Of a DNA stretch of 64,000 nt, positions 11,293-23,182 are shown one piece after another (position 1 is the first letter of the stretch; the number at the start of each line of letters is the position of its first letter). The position numbers were made by a program, and so were the translations under genes. The stretch spans positions 1-64,000 of the forward strand of contig JAJZVC010000011.1 in the NCBI GenBank assembly GCA_021845865.1. Reading direction: 5' to 3'. The DNA comes from Pseudomonadota bacterium (GTDB lineage: Bacteria; Pseudomonadota; Gammaproteobacteria; Burkholderiales; UBA9220). Under the pieces are notes generated by a model. The model made no database searches and was not told the DNA's origin. It was given only the letters and a program-made list of their open reading frames with translations.

Positions 11293-12027
11293 ATGAGGCG
11301 CACCCTGCTGACCGTTGCCCTTTGTTTATCCGCCGCCTTTGCCCACGCCGAAGGCGGTTCCCATTGGACTTATGAAGGAACCGAAGGCCCCGGGCACTGG
11401 GGGGAACTGGACCCGGCCTTCAAGCTGTGCTCCAGCGGCAAGAACCAATCCCCCATCGATCTGAAGGAATTCGTCGCCGCGGACCTCAAGCCGATTCGCT
11501 TCGCCTACCAGCCGGGCACGCGCGCCATTCTTAACAACGGCCACACCATCCAGGTGAACTACGCGCCCGGCAGTTCGATCACCATCAACGGCCACCGCTT
11601 CGAGCTGAAACAGTTTCATTTCCATGCCCCGAGCGAGAACCGGATCAACGGCAAATCCTATCCCCTGGAGGGACATCTGGTGCATGCCGACGAGCAGGGA
11701 AACCTAGCGGTGGTGGCGGTGATGTTCCAGGAGGGGGCGGCCAATCCTCTGCTGGCCAAGTTGTGGCAGGGCATGCCGGAGGCGGCGGGTGAACAGCGGG
11801 AACTGGCGGAGAAGCTGGATGTTTCCGCGCTGCTGCCGAAGAAGCGCGCCTACTACCGCTTCAACGGTTCCCTGACGACCCCACCGTGTTCCGAAGGGGT
11901 GTGGTGGCTGGTGATGAAACAGCCCATGACGGTGTCGAAGGAGCAGGTGGAGCAGTTCGCCCACCTCATGCATCACCCCAACAACCGCCCGGTGCAGCCG
12001 GTGAACGCCCGCCCTGTCCTGCAGTAA
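11293..12027 (+). CDS. cah: alpha-class carbonic anhydrase, periplasmic
   Basis: HWTYEG...QSPIDL, ELKQFHFHAPSENxINGKSYPLEGHLVH. Confidence 0.95.
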   Translation: MRRTLLTVALCLSAAFAHAEGGSHWTYEGTEGPGHWGELDPAFKLCSSGKNQSPIDLKEFVAADLKPIRFAYQPGTRAILNNGHTIQVNYAPGSSITINGHRFELKQFHFHAPSENRINGKSYPLEGHLVHADEQGNLAVVAVMFQEGAANPLLAKLWQGMPEAAGEQRELAEKLDVSALLPKKRAYYRFNGSLTTPPCSEGVWWLVMKQPMTVSKEQVEQFAHLMHHPNNRPVQPVNARPVLQ

Positions 12028-12043
12028 GGGCGTGGCGGCAAGG

Positions 12044-12070
12044 AAAACGGGGGCAGTGGCCCCCGTTTTT
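12044..12070 (+). terminator. rho-independent terminator after carbonic anhydrase
   Basis: AAAACGGGGGC-AGTG-GCCCCCGTTTT, 11-bp perfect stem with T-run. Confidence 0.85.
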
Positions 12071-12084
12071 CATTTATGGCGCGC

Positions 12085-13518
12085 TCAGCCCGCCAGTTTC
12101 TTCTTCAGGATGTCGTTCAACTGGGCCGGGTTGGCCTTGCCCTTGCTGGCCTTCATGGCCTGGCCGACGAAGAAGCCGAACACCTTGTCCTTGCCGGCGC
12201 GGTACTCGGCTACCTGGGCCGGGTTGGCGGCGAGGATATCGTCGACGATTTTTTCAATCGCGCCCGCGTCGGACACTTGCTTCAGGCCCCTGGCTTCGAT
12301 GATGGCATCGGCGTCGCCCTCGCCGGCCCACATGGCGGCGAAGACTTCCTTGGCGATCTTGCCCGAGATGGTGCCGTCGGCGATGCGCTTCAGGAGGCCC
12401 GCCAGCAGGGCGCTGGAAATCGGGCTGTCGGCCAGGTCCTTGCCGTCCTTGTTGAGGGCGGCGGAGAGGTCGCCCATGATCCAGTTGGCGGCGATTTTCG
12501 CTTCGCCGCCGAAGGCCTTGGCGGTGTCCTCGAAGTAGGCGGCCATCTCCCGAGAGGAGGTGAGCACGCCGGCGTCGTAGGCGGGCAGGGCGTAGTCGCC
12601 CATGAAGCGCTCGCGCATGGCCTGGGGCAGTTCCGGCAGGCCGGTGCGGGCCTGGTCGAGGAAGGCCTCGTCCACCACCAGGGGCAGCAGGTCCGGGTCG
12701 GGGAAGTAGCGGTAATCGTTGGCCTCTTCCTTGGAGCGCATGGAGCGGGTCTCGTCCCGGTCCGGGTCGTAGAGGCGGGTTTCCTGCACCACCGTGCCGC
12801 CGTCCTCGATCAGTTCGATCTGGCGCCGCACTTCGTACTCGATGGCTTTTTCCAGGAACTTGAAAGAGTTGAGGTTCTTGATTTCGCAGCGGGTGCCGAA
12901 GGCTTCCTGGCCCTTGGGGCGCACGGAAACGTTGGCATCGCAGCGGAAGGAACCTTCCTGCATGTTGCCGTCGCAGATGCCGATCCAGCGCACCAGGGAG
13001 TGCAGCGCCTTGGCGTAGGCCACGGCCTCCTGGGCGGAGCGCATGTCGGGTTCGGAGACGATTTCCAGCAGCGGCGTGCCGGCCCGGTTGAGGTCGATGC
13101 CGGTCATGCCGTGGAAGTCCTCGTGGAGGGACTTGCCGGCGTCCTCTTCGAGGTGGGCGCGGGTGATGCGCACGGTCTTCTCGTAATCGGGAAGCTGGAC
13201 GGTCAGCTCCCCCTCGGCCACGATGGGCAGCTCGAACTGGCTGATCTGGTAGCCCTTGGGCAGGTCGGGGTAGAAGTAGTTCTTGCGGGCGAAGATGGAC
13301 TTGCGGTTGATCTTGGCGCCGATGGCCAGGCCGAACTTCACCGCCCGCTCCACCGCGCCCTTGTTCAACACCGGCAGCACGCCAGGCAGGGCCAGGTCCA
13401 CGGCGCAGGCCTGGACGTTGGGCGCGGCGCCGAAGGCGGTGGAGGCGCCGGAGAAAATCTTGGAGTTGGTGCTGAGCTGGGCGTGGGTTTCCAGCCCGAT
13501 GACGACTTCCCACTGCAT
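12085..13518 (-). CDS. gatB: Asp-tRNA(Asn)/Glu-tRNA(Gln) amidotransferase subunit B
   Basis: [26 protein letters not shown]. Confidence 0.97.
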   Translation of the reverse strand: MQWEVVIGLETHAQLSTNSKIFSGASTAFGAAPNVQACAVDLALPGVLPVLNKGAVERAVKFGLAIGAKINRKSIFARKNYFYPDLPKGYQISQFELPIVAEGELTVQLPDYEKTVRITRAHLEEDAGKSLHEDFHGMTGIDLNRAGTPLLEIVSEPDMRSAQEAVAYAKALHSLVRWIGICDGNMQEGSFRCDANVSVRPKGQEAFGTRCEIKNLNSFKFLEKAIEYEVRRQIELIEDGGTVVQETRLYDPDRDETRSMRSKEEANDYRYFPDPDLLPLVVDEAFLDQARTGLPELPQAMRERFMGDYALPAYDAGVLTSSREMAAYFEDTAKAFGGEAKIAANWIMGDLSAALNKDGKDLADSPISSALLAGLLKRIADGTISGKIAKEVFAAMWAGEGDADAIIEARGLKQVSDAGAIEKIVDDILAANPAQVAEYRAGKDKVFGFFVGQAMKASKGKANPAQLNDILKKKLAG

Positions 13519-13521
13519 GGC

Positions 13522-14976
13522 TTAAATCCCCTCAGGCATGCGCGTGTGCCAATCGGTCGCCTGCTGGTACTGGTGGGCGACGTTGAGCATTTTCGCTTCG
13601 GAAAAATAGTTGCCGATGATCTGCAAACCCACCGGCAGGCCGTTGCCGCCGAAGCCGCAGGGCACGGACATGCCGGGCAGGCCGGCCAGGTTGACGGCGA
13701 TGGTGTAGATGTCGGACAGGTACATGGACACCGGATCGTCGCTCTTCTCGCCGATCTTGAAGGCGGTGGAAGGCGCGGTGGGGCCCATGATGACGTCGCA
13801 GTGCTTGAAGGCCTCGACGAAGTCCTGGGCGATGAGGCGGCGCAGTTTCTGGGCCTGGAGGTAGTAGGCGTCGTAGTAGCCGTGGGACAGCACGTAGGTG
13901 CCGATCATGATGCGGCGCTTCACTTCGGAGCCGAAGCCCTGGGCGCGGGTCTTGCAGTACATGTCCAGCAGGTCGGTGTATTCCGGGGCCCGGTGGCCGT
14001 AGCGCACGCCGTCGAAGCGGGACAGGTTGGAGCTGGCTTCCGCCGGGGCGAGCACGTAGTAGACCGGGATCGCCAGCTTGGAGTTGGGCAGGCTCACTTC
14101 CACCGTCTCGGCGCCCAGCTTGCGGTATTCGGCGATGGCTTCTTCCACCCGCTGGGCCACGTCGGCGGACAGGCCCTCGGCGAAGAATTCCTTGGGCAGG
14201 CCGATTTTCAGGCCCTGCAGGGGCTGGGCGAGGTCCCGGGCGTAATCCTCTTTCTCCCGCTCCAGGCTGGTGGAATCCCGGCTGTCGAAGCCGGCCATGG
14301 CGTTCAGCAGCAAGGCGCAGTCCTCGGCGCTCTTGGCCATGGGGCCGCCCTGGTCGAGGGAGGAGGCGAAGGCGATCATGCCGTAGCGGGACACCACGCC
14401 GTAGGTGGGCTTGAGACCGGTAATGCCGGTCAGCGCCGCCGGCTGGCGGATGGAGCCGCCGGTATCGGTGCCGGTGGCCGCCGGAGCGAGGCGGGCCGCC
14501 ACCGCGGCGGCGGAGCCGCCGGAACTGCCGCCGGGAACCGTCTCCTGGTTCCACGGGTTCTTCACCTTGCCGTGGTAGGAGGTTTCGTTGCTCGACCCCA
14601 TGGCGAACTCGTCCATGTTGGTCTTGCCCAGGTTAACCGCCCCGGCCCGGTTGAACTGTTCGATGACGTGGGCGTCATAGGGCGAGACGAAGTTGTGCAG
14701 CATCTTGGAGCCGCAGGTGGTGAGCCAGCCCTGAGCGCAGAAGATGTCCTTCTGGGCCACCGGGATGCCGGTCAACGGGCAGGCGCCGCCCTTGGCCCGC
14801 AGCTCGTCGGCGGTCTTGGCCTGGGCCAGGCTTTTCTCCCGGTCCACGGTGATGAAGGCGTTGAGGCTGGGATTGAGCTGCTCGATGCGGTCGAGGAAAG
14901 TCTGCGTCAGTTCGACGCTGGATACCTTGCCGTCGGCCAGCAGGGCCGAAAGTTGTTTGAGACTGGCGTTGAGCAT
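13522..14976 (-). CDS. gatA: Asp-tRNA(Asn)/Glu-tRNA(Gln) amidotransferase subunit A
   Basis: amidase signature [13 protein letters not shown]...[12 protein letters not shown]. Confidence 0.97.
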   Translation of the reverse strand: MLNASLKQLSALLADGKVSSVELTQTFLDRIEQLNPSLNAFITVDREKSLAQAKTADELRAKGGACPLTGIPVAQKDIFCAQGWLTTCGSKMLHNFVSPYDAHVIEQFNRAGAVNLGKTNMDEFAMGSSNETSYHGKVKNPWNQETVPGGSSGGSAAAVAARLAPAATGTDTGGSIRQPAALTGITGLKPTYGVVSRYGMIAFASSLDQGGPMAKSAEDCALLLNAMAGFDSRDSTSLEREKEDYARDLAQPLQGLKIGLPKEFFAEGLSADVAQRVEEAIAEYRKLGAETVEVSLPNSKLAIPVYYVLAPAEASSNLSRFDGVRYGHRAPEYTDLLDMYCKTRAQGFGSEVKRRIMIGTYVLSHGYYDAYYLQAQKLRRLIAQDFVEAFKHCDVIMGPTAPSTAFKIGEKSDDPVSMYLSDIYTIAVNLAGLPGMSVPCGFGGNGLPVGLQIIGNYFSEAKMLNVAHQYQQATDWHTRMPEGI

Positions 14977-14977
14977 G

Positions 14978-15265
14978 TTATTCGATGACTTTGGGAACGA
15001 GATACAGGCCGTTTTCGGTCTGGGGGGCCACGGCCTGGAATTGGGCGCGCAGGTCGGCTTCGGTGACCGCGTCCTGCCGCAGGCGCTGGGTCACTTCCTG
15101 GGCGTGGGCCATGGGCTCGACGCCCGTGGTGTCCACCGCCTGCATTTCCTCCACCAGGGCGAAAATGCCGGAAAGCTGCTTCAGATACTCCGCCGCCTCC
15201 TGGTCGGAAACCTCGATGCGGGCCAAATGGGCGATGCGTTTCACATCGGCGAGGGCCAGAGTCAT
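14978..15265 (-). CDS. gatC: Asp-tRNA(Asn)/Glu-tRNA(Gln) amidotransferase subunit C
   Basis: 95 aa, [13 protein letters not shown]; directly upstream of gatA. Confidence 0.95.
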   Translation of the reverse strand: MTLALADVKRIAHLARIEVSDQEAAEYLKQLSGIFALVEEMQAVDTTGVEPMAHAQEVTQRLRQDAVTEADLRAQFQAVAPQTENGLYLVPKVIE

Positions 15266-15320
15266 AATTTCACCTGATAAAGCACTTAAATACCAAAGCG
15301 CATTAGGTTATCATATCTAA

Positions 15321-16400
<1,080 letters not shown>

Positions 16401-16426
16401 TGCCCGGATTGCCGCAAACCATGGTC

Positions 16427-16447
16427 GGGGTGCGCCAGGCGCACCCC
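16427..16447 (+). terminator. hairpin between mreB and mreC (terminator/attenuator-like)
   Basis: GGGGTGCG-CCAGG-CGCACCCC followed by TGTCGTTTTT. Confidence 0.6.
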
Positions 16448-16465
16448 TGTCGTTTTTGAGGGGCC

Positions 16466-17539
16466 ATGGACCACACGCCACCACCGTTCTTCAACCGCGG
16501 CCCCAGCCCCTTCGTCCGCATCGTCCTGTTCATCCTGTTCTCCATCCTGTTCATGGTGGTGGATGCCCGGCAGCATTACCTGGACGTCATCCGCCAGGGG
16601 GTGGGCGTGGCGTTGCGGCCCCTGCGCCAATTGGCCGACCTGCCTTCCGTCATCGCCGAGGGGCTGGATGACTTCTTCACCACGCAAGCCACCCTGCGCC
16701 GGGAAAACGAGGCCATGCGCCAGGCGCGGCTGCGCGACAGCATCCGTTTGCAGCGCTACCAGGCCCTGGAGGCGGAGAACGCCTACCTGCGCAAGCTGGC
16801 GGATACGCGGGGCCGCGTCGATCCCCGCGGCATCGTGGTGGAAATTCTCTCCACCGGCCAGGACCCCTTCTCCCGCAAGGTCCTGGTGGACAAGGGGTCG
16901 GCGCAGAAAATCACGCCCGGGTTGGCGGTGGTGGACACGGTTGGCGTGGTGGGCCAGGTGACCCGGGTCGATATGCTCAGCAGCGAAGTCACGCTCATCA
17001 CCGACAAGGACCAGGCGGTTCCGGTGGAGGTGGTGCGCAATGGCTTGCGGGCGGTCGTGTTCGGCAATGGCCGCGACGGCACGCTTAACCTGCCCTTCTT
17101 CTCCACCAACGCCGACATCGCCGTCGGCGACGTGCTGGTCACGTCCGGCATCGACGGCGTTTACCCGGCGGGCTTGCCGGTGGCGGTGGTGGCCACGGTG
17201 GACCGCAATTCCGGCACGTCCTTCGCCAAGATCACCTGCAAACCGAGCGCGGGGGTCCACCACCACAAGCAATTGCTGGTGCTGACCACGCCGCCGGCGC
17301 CCCCACCCAGCGCCGCCCAGGCCGCGTCGTCGTCGGCCGTGACGGCGGCGGGCGTTATGGGCGTGCCGCCGGCAGCGGAAACCAAACCGGCCGGCGGGCC
17401 GCCGGAAGCCAAGGTCGGCGGCTCCGCGCCTGCCGCGGCCGCGCCGGGGGCAATTCCGGCCAGCAAGGCAACGGAGGCCAAGACGCCCAGCCTCAAACCG
17501 ACGCCCACCCCGGCGACAGTGGAAAAGGGGAAGAACTAG
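16466..17539 (+). CDS. mreC: rod shape-determining protein MreC
   Basis: TM anchor + coiled coil, position between mreB and mreD. Confidence 0.95.
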   Translation: MDHTPPPFFNRGPSPFVRIVLFILFSILFMVVDARQHYLDVIRQGVGVALRPLRQLADLPSVIAEGLDDFFTTQATLRRENEAMRQARLRDSIRLQRYQALEAENAYLRKLADTRGRVDPRGIVVEILSTGQDPFSRKVLVDKGSAQKITPGLAVVDTVGVVGQVTRVDMLSSEVTLITDKDQAVPVEVVRNGLRAVVFGNGRDGTLNLPFFSTNADIAVGDVLVTSGIDGVYPAGLPVAVVATVDRNSGTSFAKITCKPSAGVHHHKQLLVLTTPPAPPPSAAQAASSSAVTAAGVMGVPPAAETKPAGGPPEAKVGGSAPAAAAPGAIPASKATEAKTPSLKPTPTPATVEKGKN

Positions 17540-17540
17540 C

Positions 17541-18050
17541 ATGGGCCGTTCCAACGAAATCCTGTTGCCGGTGAAGGGAAGCTTCATCCTTCTCTCCATC
17601 CTTGGCGGCTTGACCCTGAATCTGCTGCCCTGGGGCGAGGTCGGCACCCTGCTGCGGCCGGATTTCCTGCTGCTGGTGCTGGTGTACTGGATCATCTACC
17701 ATCCCATGCGGGTCAATATCGGCATCGCCTGGCTGCTGGGGCTGGTGGTGGACGTGGCCTACGGCAATCTCTTCGGCCAGTACGCCCTGGCCTACGCCCT
17801 GACCGCCTACCTTGCCTTGGTCATGCGGCGGCGGGTGCTGATGTTCCCCCTCGGCCAGCAGGCCCTGCATATCCTGCCCCTGCTGCTGCTGATGCAGGCC
17901 ATCGTTATGCTGATCAAGCTGTCCAGCGGCACCTATTGGCCCGGTCCGGCCTATTTCCTTTCCTCCGCCGTGGGCGCCCTGCTGTGGCTGTGGCTGCCGC
18001 CGCTGATGCAGATTCCCCAGCGCAAGAAGCCCAATACCGACCCGCAATGA
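17541..18050 (+). CDS. mreD: rod shape-determining protein MreD
   Basis: multi-TM small protein after mreC. Confidence 0.92.
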   Translation: MGRSNEILLPVKGSFILLSILGGLTLNLLPWGEVGTLLRPDFLLLVLVYWIIYHPMRVNIGIAWLLGLVVDVAYGNLFGQYALAYALTAYLALVMRRRVLMFPLGQQALHILPLLLLMQAIVMLIKLSSGTYWPGPAYFLSSAVGALLWLWLPPLMQIPQRKKPNTDPQ

Positions 18051-19936
18051 AGGCGGAACTCCGAGACCACCAGCGCGAACTGTACCATTTCAGGGCCCGG
18101 GTAGCCGTCGGGGCGGTATTCGTCCTGTTCCTCTTCACGCTCCTTACCCTGCGCTTCTTTTACGTGCAGGTGTGGAAGCACGATTACTACACCACCCTGG
18201 CGGAGCAGAACCGCATTTCCATCGTGCCCATCGTGCCCAACCGGGGGGTGATCACGGACCGCAACGGCGTGGTGCTGGCCCACAACTACTCCGCCTATAC
18301 CCTGGAAATCACCCCTGGCCGGGTGAAGGACCTGGAGGGCACCATCAACGACCTGGCGAAGATCGTCGATATCGCCCCCAAGGACCGGCGCCGCTTTCGC
18401 AAGCTGATGGAGGATAGCCATAACTTCGAGAGCCTGCCCATCCGCACCCGCCTCAACGACCTGGAGGTGGCGCGTTTCGCCGTCAACCGCTACCGTTTTC
18501 CCGGCGTGGAAATCAAGGCCCGTCTTTTCCGCCACTATCCCCTCGGCGACATGATGGCCCATGCCGTGGGCTATATCGGCCGCATCAACGATGCCGACTT
18601 GGAAAACCTGGAGGCAAGCGGCGAGATCGCCAACTACCGCGGCACCGACCACATCGGCAAGACCGGCATCGAGCAGAGCTACGAGAAGCAGCTTCACGGC
18701 ATCACCGGTTTCGAGCAGGTGGAAACCGACGCCGGCGGCCGGGCGGTGCGCACCCTGTCCCGGACTCCGCCGGTGTCTGGCAACAGCCTGCGGCTCACCC
18801 TGGACGCCAAGCTGCAGGAAGTGGCGGTGCGGGCCTTCGGCGACCGGCGCGGCGCCCTGGTGGCCATCGACCCCGCCAACGGCGAGGTGCTGGCCCTGGT
18901 CAGCCGCCCCGGCTTCGACCCCAACCTGTTCGTGGACGGCATCGACCCCACCAACTGGGACCTGCTCAACAATTCCCCCGACAAGCCCCTCACCAACCGG
19001 GCCATTCGCGGCGTCTACCCGCCGGGTTCCACCTTCAAGCCCTACATGGCCCTGGGGGCCCTGGAGCTGGGGAAACGCACTCCCTCCCAGACTATTTTCG
19101 ACCCGGGCTTCTTCAACTTCGGCGGCCACCGTTTCCGCGACGACAAGCCCGGCGGCCACGGCTCGGTGGACATGTACAAGTCCATCGTCGTGTCCTGCGA
19201 TACCTACTACTACATGCTGGCCAACGACATGGGCATCGACAACATTTCCCGCTTCATGCGCCAGTTTGGTTTCGGCCAGCCCACCAACATCGATATCGAG
19301 GGCGAATCCACGGGGGTGCTGCCGTCCCAGGAATGGAAGCAGAAGCGCTTCCACCAGAAATGGTACGCCGGGGAGACCATCAGCATCGGCATCGGCCAAG
19401 GCTACAACGCCTATACGCCGATACAGCTGGCCAAAGCCATGGCGACCCTGGCCGACGACGGCGTGATGCACCGCCCGCACCTGGTGAAGCTGATCGAGGA
19501 CGTGCGCAGCGGCGCCCGCACCGTTACGGCGCCGAAAATAGAGCGGGTGTTGCCCTTCAAGCCGGAAAACATCGCCATCATCAAAGAGGCCATGGCCGGG
19601 GTCAATAAGGAAGGCACCGGCGCCGGCGCCTTCTCCGGCGCGCCCTACACCTCGGCGGGCAAGACCGGCACGGCCCAGGTGGTGGCCATCAAGCAGAACG
19701 AAAAATACGTCGAGTCCCGGGTCAAGGAATACCACCGGGACCACGGCCTGTTCATTGCCTTCGCCCCGGTGGAGAAGCCGCGCATCGCCGTGGCGGTGAT
19801 CGCGGAGAACGCGGGGTTCGGGGCCCAGTCGGCGGCGCCCATCACCCGCATGGTGATGGACTACTACCTGCTGGGCAAGGTCCCCGCCCAGCCGGCGCCG
19901 GAGGAAAACACGGAGGAAGGAGGCGGCCATGATTAG
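18047..19936 (+). CDS. mrdA: penicillin-binding protein 2
   Basis: GVYPPGSTFKPYMAL (SxxK), AGKTGTAQV (KTG). Confidence 0.97.
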   Translation: MKAELRDHQRELYHFRARVAVGAVFVLFLFTLLTLRFFYVQVWKHDYYTTLAEQNRISIVPIVPNRGVITDRNGVVLAHNYSAYTLEITPGRVKDLEGTINDLAKIVDIAPKDRRRFRKLMEDSHNFESLPIRTRLNDLEVARFAVNRYRFPGVEIKARLFRHYPLGDMMAHAVGYIGRINDADLENLEASGEIANYRGTDHIGKTGIEQSYEKQLHGITGFEQVETDAGGRAVRTLSRTPPVSGNSLRLTLDAKLQEVAVRAFGDRRGALVAIDPANGEVLALVSRPGFDPNLFVDGIDPTNWDLLNNSPDKPLTNRAIRGVYPPGSTFKPYMALGALELGKRTPSQTIFDPGFFNFGGHRFRDDKPGGHGSVDMYKSIVVSCDTYYYMLANDMGIDNISRFMRQFGFGQPTNIDIEGESTGVLPSQEWKQKRFHQKWYAGETISIGIGQGYNAYTPIQLAKAMATLADDGVMHRPHLVKLIEDVRSGARTVTAPKIERVLPFKPENIAIIKEAMAGVNKEGTGAGAFSGAPYTSAGKTGTAQVVAIKQNEKYVESRVKEYHRDHGLFIAFAPVEKPRIAVAVIAENAGFGAQSAAPITRMVMDYYLLGKVPAQPAPEENTEEGGGHD

Positions 19937-21023
19937 AGCGCTGTGGATCAGGCTGACGGCCCATGTGGACAGCTTCCTCCTCGCCTCGCTGTCCCTGGTG
20001 CTGCTGCTGGGGCTGGTGGTGCTGTACAGCGCCTCGGGCCAGAGCATCGACCGGGTGCTGGCGCAAATGGCCAATATCGGCGTGGCCGTGGCGATCATGT
20101 GGGCGGTGGCCAATGTTCCCCCCCAGCATATCCTCCGCTTGGCCATTCCCACTTACATCGTCGGCATGCTGCTGCTGGTTGGCGTCGCCCTGTTCGGCGA
20201 AGTCAGCCACGGGGCGCGGCGCTGGCTGCACATCGGCGTCACCCGCATCCAGCCCTCGGAGCTGATGCGCATCGCGGTGCCCCTGATGCTGGCCTGGTAC
20301 TTCGATTACCGCCAGGCCGCCCTGCGCCTGCGGGATTTCGCCTGGGCGGCGCTGATCCTGATCTTGCCGGTGGGCTTGATCGCCAAGCAGCCTGACCTGG
20401 GAACGGCGCTGATGATTTTTGCTTCCGGCTTCTACGTCATGTTCCTCGCCGGCCTATCGTGGCGGGTGATCGTCGGCCTGATGGCGGCGGCGGGGGCCAG
20501 TGCCCCAATACTGTGGCATCTGCTGCACGATTACCAGCGCCAGCGCATCCTGACCTTGCTCGATCCCACTTCCGATCCCCTCGGCGCCGGCTATCACATT
20601 ATCCAATCGACCATTGCCCTCGGCTCCGGGGGGCTCTTCGGCAAGGGTTGGCTCAACGGCACCCAGGCCCACCTGGATTTCCTTCCCGAGCGCCACACTG
20701 ACTTTATCTTCGCCGTGCTGGCGGAGGAGTTCGGCCTGGTGGGCGGCTTGATCCTGCTGGTGCTGTTCTCGATCATCATCGGCCGGGGCCTGCTGATCGC
20801 CGCCAGCGCGCCCACCCTCTCCACCCGCTTGATGGCGGGAAGCATCACCCTCACCTTCGCCACCTATGCCTTCGTCAATATCGGCATGGTGAGCGGCATC
20901 CTGCCGGTGGTGGGCGTGCCCCTGCCCCTCGTCAGCTACGGCGGCACGTCCATGGTGACCCTGCTGCTGGGCTTCGGCATCCTGATGAGCATCCATACCC
21001 ACCGGAAGCTGGTCCAGACTTGA
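19929..21023 (+). CDS. rodA: rod shape-determining protein RodA
   Basis: SEDS family; KQPDLGTALMIFASGFYVMF; VGVPLPLVSYGGTSMVTLL. Confidence 0.97.
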   Translation: MIRALWIRLTAHVDSFLLASLSLVLLLGLVVLYSASGQSIDRVLAQMANIGVAVAIMWAVANVPPQHILRLAIPTYIVGMLLLVGVALFGEVSHGARRWLHIGVTRIQPSELMRIAVPLMLAWYFDYRQAALRLRDFAWAALILILPVGLIAKQPDLGTALMIFASGFYVMFLAGLSWRVIVGLMAAAGASAPILWHLLHDYQRQRILTLLDPTSDPLGAGYHIIQSTIALGSGGLFGKGWLNGTQAHLDFLPERHTDFIFAVLAEEFGLVGGLILLVLFSIIIGRGLLIAASAPTLSTRLMAGSITLTFATYAFVNIGMVSGILPVVGVPLPLVSYGGTSMVTLLLGFGILMSIHTHRKLVQT

Positions 21024-21060
21024 GTGGTATAATGGCCGCAGTTTCTCCTGCGGATCGTCC

Positions 21061-21960
21061 ATGGCCACCCGGTTCACCCTGCTTCTCGTTGTCCTGCTGT
21101 TCCTAGGCGGCTGCGCCGGCAGCGCCACGCGCCCCACTTCCGCCAAGGCGCCCGCCGCCAAGTCTTCCCTGCCGAAGTACGGCGGCGGCTACTATCAGGA
21201 CGACGGCCCCGGCGACAACCCGCCCCCCGATCTGGACGCCATCCCCGACGCCGTGCCCAAGGTGGAGCCCCTGCACCGCTTCGCCAACAAACCCTATACC
21301 GTCCTCGGCCAGACCTTCGTCCCCGACACCAGTTTCAAGCCGTACAAGGCAGAGGGGTATGCTTCCTGGTACGGGCGCAAGTACAACGGCAAGAACACCT
21401 CTTCCGGCGAGCTTTACGACATGTACGCCATGACCGCCGCCCACCCCACCCTGCCGATTCCGTCCTACGTGCGGGTGACCAACCCGGCCAACGGCAAGTC
21501 GGTGGTGGTGCGGGTCATCGACCGCGGCCCCTTCCTCAGCAATCGCCTGATCGATTTGTCCTACACCGCCGCCTACAAGTTGGGACTGCTGCAGAACGGC
21601 AGCGGCCTGGTGGACGTGGAGCTGATCAATCCCGCCGCTCCCGCCGCGGAGCCGACGGCGGTGGCCAGCGAGGCCAAGCCCGCGCCTGAACCGGTGAAGG
21701 AGGCGGCGATACCCCTCGACAGTGAAAAGAGCGGCTATTTCCTCCAGCTCGGCGCTTTCAGCGGCAGGCAGAACGCCGAGAGCTTCAGCGCCCGCCTGCG
21801 GGACCAGCTGGGCAAGATGGCCGCCATCCTGCATATCCAGAACAAGGACGGCCTGTTCCGGGTCCACCTCGGTCCCTACCGTAGCCAGGCGGAAGCCCGC
21901 ACGGCGGCGGCCCAGATTCAGGAGGCGCTGTCCCTCAAGCCGGTGGTCGTGGTGCGCTGA
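21061..21960 (+). CDS. rlpA: septal ring lytic transglycosylase RlpA family lipoprotein (DPBB + SPOR)
   Basis: lipobox LGGCAG; EGYASWYGRKYNGKNTSSGE; C-terminal SPOR-like YFLQLGAFSGRQNAE. Confidence 0.93.
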   Translation: MATRFTLLLVVLLFLGGCAGSATRPTSAKAPAAKSSLPKYGGGYYQDDGPGDNPPPDLDAIPDAVPKVEPLHRFANKPYTVLGQTFVPDTSFKPYKAEGYASWYGRKYNGKNTSSGELYDMYAMTAAHPTLPIPSYVRVTNPANGKSVVVRVIDRGPFLSNRLIDLSYTAAYKLGLLQNGSGLVDVELINPAAPAAEPTAVASEAKPAPEPVKEAAIPLDSEKSGYFLQLGAFSGRQNAESFSARLRDQLGKMAAILHIQNKDGLFRVHLGPYRSQAEARTAAAQIQEALSLKPVVVVR

Positions 21961-22027
21961 GGAACTTACACCATGCCCGTCGTACTAACAGGGTTATTGC
22001 CCTCATAACTCGAACGACACGGAGCCT

Positions 22028-23182
22028 ATGAAACTCACTTCTCTCTTCGCCCTCGCGGCCCTTTTGCTCAATAGCGCCCTCGCCGCCGCCGCTCCCGCCC
22101 AGCCCCTTCTGCCGCCGCCGCCCGCGCCGCAGGTCGACGCCCGGGGCTACGTCCTGGTGGATTACCACAGCGGCCAGACCCTGGCGGGCCGCAACGCCAA
22201 CGAACGCGTCGAGCCTGCTTCCCTGACCAAGCTGATGACCGCCTACATCGCCTTCACCGCCATCCACCAGGGCCGCCTGTCCCTCGCCCAGACCCTGCCG
22301 GTGTCGGAGAAAGCCTGGAAGGCCGAGGGCTCGCGGATGTTCATCGCGCCCAACATGCAGGTGACGGTGGATGAACTGCTCCACGGCATGATCATCCAGT
22401 CCGGCAACGATGCCGCCATTACCCTGGCGGAAGGCATCGCCGGCAGCGAGGACGCCTTCGCCGCCCTGATGAACCAGGAGGCCCAACGCCTGGGAATGAA
22501 GAACACCCACTTCATGAACGCCACCGGCCTGCCCCACCCCCAGCACTATTCCACCCCCTACGACCTGTCCCTGCTGGCCCGGGCCATCATCCACGACTTT
22601 CCGGATTTCTTTAAGCTCTATTCCATCAAGGAATACCGCTACAACAACATCAACCAGCCCAACCGCAACCAGCTGCTGTGGCGCGATCCTTCCGTGGACG
22701 GCATGAAAACCGGCCACACCGAGGCGGCGGGCTTCTGCCTCGTGTCCACCGCCAAACGGCAGGGCATGCGGCTGATTTCCGTGCTGGTGGGCGCTTCCTC
22801 CGACAATCTGCGCACCTCCGAGAGCCAGAAGCTGCTCAACTACGGCTTCCAGTTCTTCGAATCCTACCGCCCCTACCGCAAGGGCCAAGTCCTGGCCAGC
22901 CTGCCCATGTGGAAGGGCAGTTCCCGCACCCTCAAGGCCGGCCTGGCGGAAGACATGTACATTACCGTCCCCCGCGGCCAGTATCCCTACATCGCCGCCA
23001 GCATGGTGAGCAAGCAGCCCCTGCTGGCGCCGGTGAGCGAGGGTCAGGCGGTGGGCGCCCTGAGAATCGCCCTCGGCGACAAGGTGCTGACCGAGCGGCC
23101 CCTGGTGGCCCTGGAGAGCGTCGGCGTGGCCAACGTCTTCGTCCGCGGCTGGGATAGCCTGCGCCTGCTGTTCGGCAAATGA
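22028..23182 (+). CDS. dacA: D-alanyl-D-alanine carboxypeptidase
   Basis: PASLTKLMTAYIAF, SGNDAAITLAE, KTGHTEAAGFCL. Confidence 0.95.
   Translation: MKLTSLFALAALLLNSALAAAAPAQPLLPPPPAPQVDARGYVLVDYHSGQTLAGRNANERVEPASLTKLMTAYIAFTAIHQGRLSLAQTLPVSEKAWKAEGSRMFIAPNMQVTVDELLHGMIIQSGNDAAITLAEGIAGSEDAFAALMNQEAQRLGMKNTHFMNATGLPHPQHYSTPYDLSLLARAIIHDFPDFFKLYSIKEYRYNNINQPNRNQLLWRDPSVDGMKTGHTEAAGFCLVSTAKRQGMRLISVLVGASSDNLRTSESQKLLNYGFQFFESYRPYRKGQVLASLPMWKGSSRTLKAGLAEDMYITVPRGQYPYIAASMVSKQPLLAPVSEGQAVGALRIALGDKVLTERPLVALESVGVANVFVRGWDSLRLLFGK

Noticed and set aside
12076-14988. 970-aa plus-strand ORF opposite gatA/gatB
   Set aside because: Antisense shadow of gatAB.
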